From contig JAFZZX010000154.1 of assembly GCA_017615515.1 (NCBI GenBank), positions 1 through 11,062 of the forward strand: DNA of 11,062 nucleotides, read 5' to 3'. The stretch's first letter is position 1. Every line of letters starts with the position of its first letter. Origin of the DNA: Clostridia bacterium. Its GTDB lineage: Bacteria > Bacillota > Clostridia > Christensenellales > CAG-1252. The translations under genes and the position numbers were made by a program. Below, in pieces: positions 6,543 through 11,062 of the stretch. Under the pieces are notes generated by a model. The model did no database searches and was not told the DNA's origin. It was given only the letters and a program-made list of their open reading frames with translations.

Positions 6543-8351
6543 TTATTCCTTGATAATCGCCTTGAACTTACAGGTGGACATACAAGCGCCGCACTTCACG
6601 CACTTGTTCGGGTCGATCTCCATCGCGGCGAGCTTCTTGCCGGGAGCGATGTAATCGGTGCGGGAAATGGCGTTCGCCGGACATTGTCTCTGGCACGCGC
6701 CGCAACCGATACAGCTGTCCTTAACGATCTTGTACTGCAACAGGCTCTTACATACGCCCGCGGGACACTTCTTGTCGCGGATGTGCGCGATGTACTCGTC
6801 GCGGAAGTAGCGGAGCGTGGACAAGACGGGGTTGGGAGCCGTCTGTCCGAGGCCGCACAGCGAGTTCTCTTTGATATAGTAGCACAGCTTCTCCATATCC
6901 TCGAGGTCCTGCATCGTGGCGTTGCCCGAAGTGATCTTGTCGAGGTACTCGAGGAGCCTCTTATTGCCGATACGGCAGGGGGTGCATTTGCCGCAGCTCT
7001 CGTCCACCGTGAAGGTCAGGAAGAACTTGGCGATATCCACCATACAGTTGTCCTCGTCCATGACGATCATACCGCCCGAACCCATCATCGAACCGATCGA
7101 GATCAGGTTGTCGTAGTCGATGGGAATGTCGAAATGCTCCGCGGGGATACAGCCGCCCGAAGGACCGCCGGTTTGCGCCGCCTTGAACTTCTTGCCGTTC
7201 GGCACGCCGCCGCCGATGTCCTCGATGACTTCGCGAAGGGTGGTACCCATCGGGATCTCCACAAGACCGGTATTGACGATCTTGCCGCCGAGGGCAAAGA
7301 CCTTGGTGCCGCGGCTCTTCTCGGTGCCCATGGACTTGAACCAATCGGCGCCCTTCAGGATGATCTGCGCGATGTTCGCGTAGGTCTCGACGTTATTGAG
7401 CACCGTCGGCTTGCCGAAGAGGCCCTTGTGCGCGGGGAACGGAGGACGGACGCGCGGCTCGCCGCGGTTGCCCTCGATACTGGTCATCAGAGCGGTCTCT
7501 TCGCCGCAGACGAACGCGCCTGCGCCGAGACGGATCTCAAGGTCGAAATCAAAGCCCGTGCCGAGAATATTCTTGCCGAGGAGCCCGTATTCCTTCGCCT
7601 GGTCGATCGCGATCTGGAGCCTTCTGACGGCGATCGGGTACTCCGCGCGAACGTACACGTAGCCCTGCTGCGCGCCGATCGCATAAGCCGCGATCGCCAT
7701 CGCTTCGATGACCGCGTGCGGGTCGCCTTCCAAGACGGAACGATCCATGAACGCGCCGGGGTCGCCCTCGTCCGCGTTACAGGCAACGTACTTCACGTCG
7801 CCGACCGCGTCCTTCGTGAACTGCCACTTCCTGCCGGTCGGGAAACCCGCGCCGCCACGTCCGCGCAGACCCGAAGCGAGCACGACGTCGATGACTTCCT
7901 GCGGCTGCATCGAGGTCAGCACCTTGATCAGCGCCTGATAGCCGTCCATCGCGATATACTCGTCGATATTTTCGGGATTGATCACGCCGCAGTTACGCAG
8001 AACCACGCGCGTTTGCTTTTTATAGAAATTGGTGTCGGAAAGCGCCTTCACCGTCTTGCCGGTCGCCTTCTCCTTGTAGAGCAAGCGCTCGACCAGTCTG
8101 CCCTTCACGAGGTGCTCGGAGACGATCTCGGGGACGTCCTCGACCTTTACGCAGCTATAGAACGCACCTTCGGGATAGATGATGACGACGGGACCCACGG
8201 CGCACAGACCGAAGCAACCGGTCTGCACCGTCTGCACGTCGGCGGCAAGGTTCGCCTTTTTCAGTTCTTCGTTGAATGCCTTTAAGATGTTCGCGCTGTT
8301 ATTGGAGTGACAGCCCGTACCACCGCAAACCAAAATGTGACTTCTGTACAT
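6543..8351 (-). CDS. hndC: NuoF-like flavin and NAD(P)-binding hydrogenase subunit (HndC/HydB type)
   Basis: This 602-residue subunit starts at an ATG preceded by GGGAGG and lies 12 bases after hndB. It opens with a thioredoxin-like [2Fe-2S] domain (C9, C14, C46, C50). The NuoF core follows: G-L-R-G-R-G-G-A-G-F-P-T-G (161-173) for FMN, C-N-A-D-E-G-D-P-G-A-F (191-201) for the nucleotide, and G-A-G-A-F-V-C-G-E-E-T-A-L (276-288). Next come a [4Fe-4S] site (C453, C456, C459, C499) and a C-terminal 2x[4Fe-4S] ferredoxin domain (C547/C550/C553/C557 and C584/C587/C590/C594). It exchanges electrons with NAD(H) or NADP(H), and in bifurcating enzymes the flavin and nearby clusters also link to ferredoxin. 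NAD versus NADP preference cannot be read from the sequence. Confidence 0.96.
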   Translation of the reverse strand: MYRSHILVCGGTGCHSNNSANILKAFNEELKKANLAADVQTVQTGCFGLCAVGPVVIIYPEGAFYSCVKVEDVPEIVSEHLVKGRLVERLLYKEKATGKTVKALSDTNFYKKQTRVVLRNCGVINPENIDEYIAMDGYQALIKVLTSMQPQEVIDVVLASGLRGRGGAGFPTGRKWQFTKDAVGDVKYVACNADEGDPGAFMDRSVLEGDPHAVIEAMAIAAYAIGAQQGYVYVRAEYPIAVRRLQIAIDQAKEYGLLGKNILGTGFDFDLEIRLGAGAFVCGEETALMTSIEGNRGEPRVRPPFPAHKGLFGKPTVLNNVETYANIAQIILKGADWFKSMGTEKSRGTKVFALGGKIVNTGLVEIPMGTTLREVIEDIGGGVPNGKKFKAAQTGGPSGGCIPAEHFDIPIDYDNLISIGSMMGSGGMIVMDEDNCMVDIAKFFLTFTVDESCGKCTPCRIGNKRLLEYLDKITSGNATMQDLEDMEKLCYYIKENSLCGLGQTAPNPVLSTLRYFRDEYIAHIRDKKCPAGVCKSLLQYKIVKDSCIGCGACQRQCPANAISRTDYIAPGKKLAAMEIDPNKCVKCGACMSTCKFKAIIKE

Positions 8352-8363
8352 ACCTTCCTCCCT

Positions 8364-8726
8364 TTACTTGACGATATAATCCGTCACAGGCTCTCCGCCC
8401 AGAACGTGTTTGTCCACGATGACCTTGACCTTGTCCGCCGTCAGGTTGCCATACGCGACGGGAGCCTTCCCGGGCAGAACGACCTCGACGTAAGGTTGCT
8501 TATCGGCTGCGCCCAGCGCGCCGGAACGGGAGATGCGTACGTTCTTGATCTCACGAGAGGTGATCTCGTCCACGAAGGCGTTGAACACCTCCACGGCGCC
8601 CGCCTCGAGTCCAACCGTCCCCATGCCGACGAATACGTGGGTCTCACCCTCTTTCGTATTGTCGCGGATCAGGACCTTGGACCGCATCTGTTCCCTGATA
8701 GCGTTGATGTCTGCGATGCTTTTCAT
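8364..8726 (-). CDS. hndB: HndB-like hydrogenase operon protein lacking all cysteines
   Basis: This 120-residue protein starts at the ATG at 8726, eight bases after GGAGG; an in-frame TTG at 8741 would add five residues but has no ribosome binding site. It aligns by eye with HndB from end to end: M-K-S-I-A-D-I-N-A-I-R-E at the start, V-F-V-G-M-G-T-V-G-L-E-A-G-A in the middle, V-R-I-S-R-S-G-A-L-G-A-A-D-K-Q-P-Y-V-E-V later. HndB proteins are thioredoxin-fold [2Fe-2S] proteins of NADP-reducing hydrogenases. Family members I recall have Cys in G-T-C-G-I-A-A-G-A and a C-x3-C in T-G-C-x-G-x-C; here these are Val, Ala and Ala, and the whole protein has no Cys. It therefore should not bind a cluster and may be structural or regulatory. 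It lies one base after the HATPase stop and 12 bases before hndC. Confidence 0.85.
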   Translation of the reverse strand: MKSIADINAIREQMRSKVLIRDNTKEGETHVFVGMGTVGLEAGAVEVFNAFVDEITSREIKNVRISRSGALGAADKQPYVEVVLPGKAPVAYGNLTADKVKVIVDKHVLGGEPVTDYIVK

Positions 8727-8727
8727 T

Positions 8728-9234
8728 TCACTTTCCTCCAAATAGATTAGTAAGTGTATGGTTCACTTCCTTGCGGACTTTCACCATGGTATCCATTTCA
8801 GACGGGTCGCCGTAACGCTCCCCGATCAAGCGGCTGTCGAAGACGAACGCGCCGTTCTCCGTGACCGCCGACAGCGTGATGACCGTGATCGGCATCTCCT
8901 GCCAAAAGACGATCAAGGCGTCCCCTACCTTGCCGAGCGGCACGTCTTTTCCGAAGGTCGCGCGCACGCCGGTGCCGTGGCCTTCCTCCGACCAAACGAA
9001 GATATCGCCGCCGCTCTGCTCCGCCGCGTCCTTCAGCAAGGCAAGCCCTCTGCCGCGAGGCGCTTTATCGCCGCGCATCGCCGCTTCGACTTCTTCCGCC
9101 GTCGTGCCTTTGCCGTCGTCGGAAACCTCGAGAATGATCCAATCACCGAAAAAGGACATATTGACGAGGATATGTCTCGCCATCGCCTCGATGCTATTCG
9201 TGATCATATCAACCATATGCTTCGACAGTTCCAT
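8728..9234 (-). CDS. HATPase-fold ATP-binding protein of the hydrogenase operon
   Basis: This 168-residue protein has a histidine-kinase-like ATPase domain in residues 1-95: N-box D-M-I-T-N-S-I-E-A with N13, G1 box D39-D-G-K-G43, G2 box G61-R-G-L-A-L-L, and G-H-G-T-G-V-R-A-T-F (85-94). There is no dimerisation or phospho-acceptor His domain. Residues about 98-168 form a second small domain with P-L-G-K at its start and F-V-F-D-S-R in it, as in other operon-linked members of this family I recall. The start M-E-L-S-K-H-M-V-D fits the family N-terminus, although the ribosome binding site (AGGG two bases upstream) is poor. The relation to GHKL anti-sigma factors suggests a kinase or switch protein; its task in hydrogenase operons is unknown. 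Its stop is one base from the hndB start. Confidence 0.85.
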   Translation of the reverse strand: MELSKHMVDMITNSIEAMARHILVNMSFFGDWIILEVSDDGKGTTAEEVEAAMRGDKAPRGRGLALLKDAAEQSGGDIFVWSEEGHGTGVRATFGKDVPLGKVGDALIVFWQEMPITVITLSAVTENGAFVFDSRLIGERYGDPSEMDTMVKVRKEVNHTLTNLFGGK

Positions 9235-9270
9235 AACCCTACGCGCGCGTGCGGAACACGCTCAAAATAG

Positions 9271-9299
9271 ATTTTAACACATAATACGTTCTTTTGCAA
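9271..9299 (-). promoter_or_regulatory. promoter of the HATPase-hndB-hndC-hndD unit
   Basis: On the minus strand TTGCAA (9299-9294) and TAAAAT (9276-9271) are spaced 17 bases, with TGT directly before the -10 box giving an extended -10 (TGnTAAAAT). Transcription would begin near 9264, about 30 bases before the ATG. An imperfect dyad, TTAAAAT-CT-ATTTTGA, covers the -10 box and could be a regulator site. I could not match it convincingly to the redox regulator Rex. Confidence 0.7.
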
Positions 9300-9315
9300 T
9301 ATAATTCCTATCATT

Positions 9316-9330
9316 TTTCACGAAGTGAAA
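9316..9330. repeat. perfect 6-bp dyad upstream of the hydrogenase promoter
   Basis: TTTCAC-GAA-GTGAAA is an exact inverted repeat with a 3-base centre, about 17 bases upstream of the -35 box at 9294-9299. It may be an operator for a dimeric regulator or simply a small hairpin. The rest of 9240-9417 is AT-rich next to the promoter and G/A-rich farther up, with no gene I can support. Confidence 0.35.
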
Positions 9331-9417
9331 GACCATTTTTCGCCTTTTTGCGTTTTCGTCGCGTCTTCTAGGGAGAGCGTAGGGAGAATCTCCCCGTCCC
9401 GCCCTTCGCCTTGGGTC

Positions 9418-9445
9418 AAAAAAAAGCCGCTCGATCGAGCGGCTT
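9418..9445 (-). terminator. strong intrinsic terminator of the acidic-tail membrane protein gene
   Basis: A perfect 22-base palindrome (9424-9445, AAGCCGCTCGATCGAGCGGC plus TT) is followed on the minus strand by a T-run, eight T in total over 9425-9418. It lies 12 bases after the stop codon of the membrane protein and separates it from the hydrogenase promoter. Confidence 0.92.
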
Positions 9446-9457
9446 GTCTTGGTTTCT

Positions 9458-10333
9458 TTATTCTTCGTCCGCGGGTTTTTCTTCCTCGGATTTTTCTTCC
9501 TCGATATTTTGTTCTTCGGTGGATTCGGCAGGAGCGTTCTCTTCCTCGACGACCGATCCCTCTGCGTTGGGGACTGCGTCATCGGCGGGCGCTTCCGGCA
9601 CGTCCTCCGAAGGGGTCTCCTCTGCGGGCTTATCCTCGGCAGGCGCTTCCATGGCGGGCTTTTCTTCCACGACGGCACTCTTCACGGCGGTGGGTTCGAC
9701 AGGCACGGCTTTCTTCTTGCACGGGAAGACGAACTCCTCTTCACGGAAGCCGAAAGCAACGGCAATAAAGAACATCGCAAAAGGAATCAAAAGATCGTCG
9801 CAAAGCAGACCAAAGTAAACGTTCCACCCCGCGTTGCCACCTGCGGCAAACGCGACGCTCAACGCGAACAAAACCAAATAGAACAGCAAGGCGCCCACGT
9901 AAATGCAAGCGGCGACCATCTTGATCTTGCCGTTTTTATGCGTTACGGCAGTCAATGCAAACGCCGTCATCACGATCAATGTGCAAGCCGTCAGGAATGA
10001 AAAAACGCCGACAGCAATCGCCAAAGGCGGAAACACGCCGCTTGCCATCGCGGTATTGTCCAGCATCGAAAAGAGGGTCGTGATCAGCCAATACAGCGAG
10101 ACCCCGAGGGTCGCCCAACGGGCATAACTCCTGCGTTTCATCACGATACACAGCGGAATCACGAGCCAAATACCGACCTGCAACACCATCGCGAAGAGAT
10201 TGCCGATCACGGGCATAAAGGCACCGTCGAAATTGCCTATATAATAGAGCAGCGAGAAGAACGCCGCCACGAAGAAGAGGATCATCGCGACGAATTCGGA
10301 CGTTCTCTTCACTTTACTCATAAACACGTTCAT
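9458..10333 (-). CDS. six-helix membrane protein with long acidic Pro/Glu tail
   Basis: The 291-residue product starts at the ATG at 10333, nine bases after AAGGAG; an in-frame ATG three codons earlier abuts the ribosome binding site and is unlikely. Hydrophobic segments lie at about 14-33, 40-64, 72-91, 100-130, 139-164 and 172-196. Residues 197-291 form a low-complexity tail rich in Glu, Pro and Ala (for example E-E-K-P-A-M-E-A-P-A-E-D-K-P-A-E-E-T-P), strongly acidic and surely disordered. I do not recognise the family and see no catalytic motif or known transporter signature. The gene has its own consensus promoter and strong terminator, and interrupts the usual order of hydrogenase genes between hndA and the HATPase gene. 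Whether it serves the hydrogenase is unknown. Confidence 0.85.
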   Translation of the reverse strand: MNVFMSKVKRTSEFVAMILFFVAAFFSLLYYIGNFDGAFMPVIGNLFAMVLQVGIWLVIPLCIVMKRRSYARWATLGVSLYWLITTLFSMLDNTAMASGVFPPLAIAVGVFSFLTACTLIVMTAFALTAVTHKNGKIKMVAACIYVGALLFYLVLFALSVAFAAGGNAGWNVYFGLLCDDLLIPFAMFFIAVAFGFREEEFVFPCKKKAVPVEPTAVKSAVVEEKPAMEAPAEDKPAEETPSEDVPEAPADDAVPNAEGSVVEEENAPAESTEEQNIEEEKSEEEKPADEE

Positions 10334-10362
10334 TTGATACATCTCCTTGCGGTACTTCTTTC

Positions 10363-10391
10363 ATTATATTCTATGGTTTTTACGTTGTCAA
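10363..10391 (-). promoter_or_regulatory. perfect consensus sigma-A promoter of the membrane protein gene
   Basis: On the minus strand TTGACA (10391-10386), exactly 17 bases, then TATAAT (10368-10363): both hexamers match consensus completely. Transcription should start near 10356, giving a leader of about 22 bases with AAGGAG. The -35 box begins only a few bases after the T-run of the hndA terminator. Confidence 0.9.
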
Positions 10392-10394
10392 GAC

Positions 10395-10438
10395 ATAAAA
10401 AGGGCTCCGCGATCGGCTGTCCCGAAAGCGAAGCCCTT
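10395..10438 (-). terminator. intrinsic terminator after hndA
   Basis: On the minus strand an 11-bp stem with one G-U pair (AAGGGCTTCGC at 10438-10428, GCGGAGCCCTT at 10410-10400, loop of 17) runs into TTTTTATG. It sits 15 bases past the hndA stop codon, so hndA transcripts should mostly end here and not continue into the rest of the hydrogenase genes. Confidence 0.88.
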
Positions 10439-10452
10439 GATTCGGACTTGGG

Positions 10453-10953
10453 TTACGCGTTGTACTTCGCGATGATACCCGCCACGTCCTTGGCGGTGAT
10501 CCTGCCGTACACTTCGTCGTTCACGCTGAGCACGGGCGCAAGACCGCAGCAACCGATGCAACGGGTCTCGAGCAGGGAGAACTTCCTGTCGGGCGTGCAT
10601 TCGTCGTTGTCGATCTTGAGGATATTCTTGACCTCGTTGATGAGATCACCGGAGCCCTTGACGTAGCACGCGGTGCCGAGGCAGACCGAGATCTGATACT
10701 TGCCGCGCGGGTTCAAGGTGAACTGGGAATAGAAGGTGGAGACCCCAAAAACCTTCTCGAGGGGCACACCGAGCTCTTCCGCCACGATGGATTGCACCTC
10801 CACGGGCAAATATCCGTAAACGCCCTGCGCCGCCTGAAGAGCGGGCATCAAAGCGCCGGGGAGCTTCTTGATCTCGGCGAGTTTCGCGCGAAGTTCTTTT
10901 TCCTGTTCTGCCGTGCCTTGAAAAGGTACGGTCGTGAGTTTGATCTTACCCAT
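10453..10953 (-). CDS. hndA: NuoE-like [2Fe-2S] hydrogenase subunit (HndA/HydC type)
   Basis: This 166-residue thioredoxin-fold subunit has the four NuoE-type ligands C91 and C96 (C-L-G-T-A-C) and C132 and C136 (C-I-G-C-C-G-L-A-P), plus an N-terminal helical region with G-A-L-M-P-A-L-Q-A-A-Q-G-V-Y-G-Y-L-P. The F-G-V-S-T-F-Y-S-Q-F stretch (69-78) is also diagnostic. The ATG at 10953 follows GGAGG by five bases. Its [2Fe-2S] cluster takes part in electron transfer next to the flavin subunit HndC. Length and motifs are normal. In related genomes it is cotranscribed with the other subunits. Here an intrinsic terminator and an unrelated gene of about 0.9 kb stand between, so a separate transcript is expected. 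Confidence 0.95.
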   Translation of the reverse strand: MGKIKLTTVPFQGTAEQEKELRAKLAEIKKLPGALMPALQAAQGVYGYLPVEVQSIVAEELGVPLEKVFGVSTFYSQFTLNPRGKYQISVCLGTACYVKGSGDLINEVKNILKIDNDECTPDRKFSLLETRCIGCCGLAPVLSVNDEVYGRITAKDVAGIIAKYNA

Positions 10954-10967
10954 ACTTCCTCCTGTCC

Positions 10968-10984
10968 GCGGGGAGATCCCCCGC
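10968..10984. repeat. GC-rich hairpin just upstream of the hndA ribosome binding site
   Basis: GCGGGG (10968-10973) and CCCCGC (10979-10984) are perfect inverted repeats with a 5-base loop, in the 50-base gap between the upstream stop codon and hndA. No T-run follows, so it is unlikely to terminate; it might mark an mRNA processing or stability point. Confidence 0.4.
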
Positions 10985-11003
10985 TCCGTTATCGGTCAGA
11001 TGG

Positions 11004-11062
11004 TTACGCGTCCACCTTGCTCATGTGCGCGATCAGGTCGAGCACCTTGTTGCTATAACCCC
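11004..11062 (-). CDS. C-terminal end of an unidentified protein (partial)
   Basis: A minus-strand frame enters from the window edge and ends in TAA at 11006-11004, giving 18 residues, G-Y-S-N-K-V-L-D-L-I-A-H-M-S-K-V-D-A. Its stop is 50 bases before hndA on the same strand and its codon use looks like that of the neighbours, so it is probably the preceding gene in the hndA operon. Too little is present to name a family. Confidence 0.5.
   Translation of the reverse strand, partial: GYSNKVLDLIAHMSKVDA

Noticed and set aside
4805..6553. 582-codon open frame on the plus strand opposite hndD
   Set aside because: It is antisense to a gene with full hydrogenase motifs, its product is Arg/Asp/Leu-rich without any domain, and it has no ribosome binding site. 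It arises from GC-rich third codon positions.
6429..8285. 618-codon open frame on the plus strand opposite hndC
   Set aside because: Same artefact: antisense to a well-supported NuoF-like gene, with a composition of His/Arg/Asp/Leu and no recognisable motif.
9264..9282. Rex-type redox operator at the hydrogenase promoter
   Set aside because: The dyad around the -10 box has only partial half-sites and wrong spacing compared with TTGTTAA-N4-TTAACAA.
9325..9818. Plus-strand open frames rich in Ser/Phe/Arg opposite the acidic tail
   Set aside because: They are the complement of GAA/GAG-rich codons of the acidic tail and cross the terminator; no start signals.
1..11062. CRISPR arrays, tRNA or rRNA genes, transposases, phage or toxin-antitoxin genes
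   Set aside because: I looked for regular repeats, cloverleaf-like segments, and mobile or toxin motifs on both strands and saw none I could support.

Overview
The window looks like chromosome from a strictly anaerobic, fermentative Gram-positive bacterium, most likely an uncultured member of the Clostridia. The reasons are strong GGAGG ribosome binding sites before nearly every gene, sigma-A promoters close to TTGACA-N17-TATAAT, intrinsic terminators, a solitary ECF transporter S component, a clostridial-style cobalamin riboswitch, and the subunits of a multimeric [FeFe] hydrogenase. By eye the base composition is somewhat above 50% GC. Every gene I accept lies on the minus strand, so transcription runs from high to low coordinates.

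In transcription order: the last 18 codons of an unidentified gene (11062-11004) precede hndA (10953-10453), the NuoE-like [2Fe-2S] subunit, which ends in an intrinsic terminator. A self-contained unit follows: a consensus promoter, a six-helix membrane protein with a long acidic Pro/Glu tail (10333-9458), and a strong palindromic terminator. A new promoter then drives an HATPase-fold gene (9234-8728), hndB (8726-8364), hndC (8351-6543) and hndD (6529-4778). HndA, HndC and HndD carry the cofactor motifs of an NAD(P)-linked, probably electron-bifurcating or confurcating [FeFe] hydrogenase that couples H2 to both ferredoxin and pyridine nucleotide. The HndB homologue has no cysteine and so cannot hold the cluster expected of its family.

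Below the hydrogenase, two hairpins precede a cobalamin riboswitch (about 4703-4530). It leads a small secreted protein or lipoprotein, tentatively DUF4430/transcobalamin-C-terminal-like (4497-4036), and a translationally coupled ECF S component (4058-3369). Together these suggest a corrinoid uptake system that pairs a surface binder with an ECF transporter. Inside the 3' end of the S-component gene is a near-consensus promoter for the next pair, lemA (3350-2760) and a DUF2207 membrane protein (2760-748), whose stop and start codons overlap.

The interval 753-501 holds a 127-bp fold-back element, a weak terminator candidate, and a consensus promoter for a TPR-like gene (500-1) that runs off the window. 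I found no tRNA, rRNA, CRISPR array, transposase or phage gene. The main points of interest are the hydrogenase locus split by an autonomous transcription unit, the cysteine-free HndB, and the riboswitch-controlled binder plus S-component pair.
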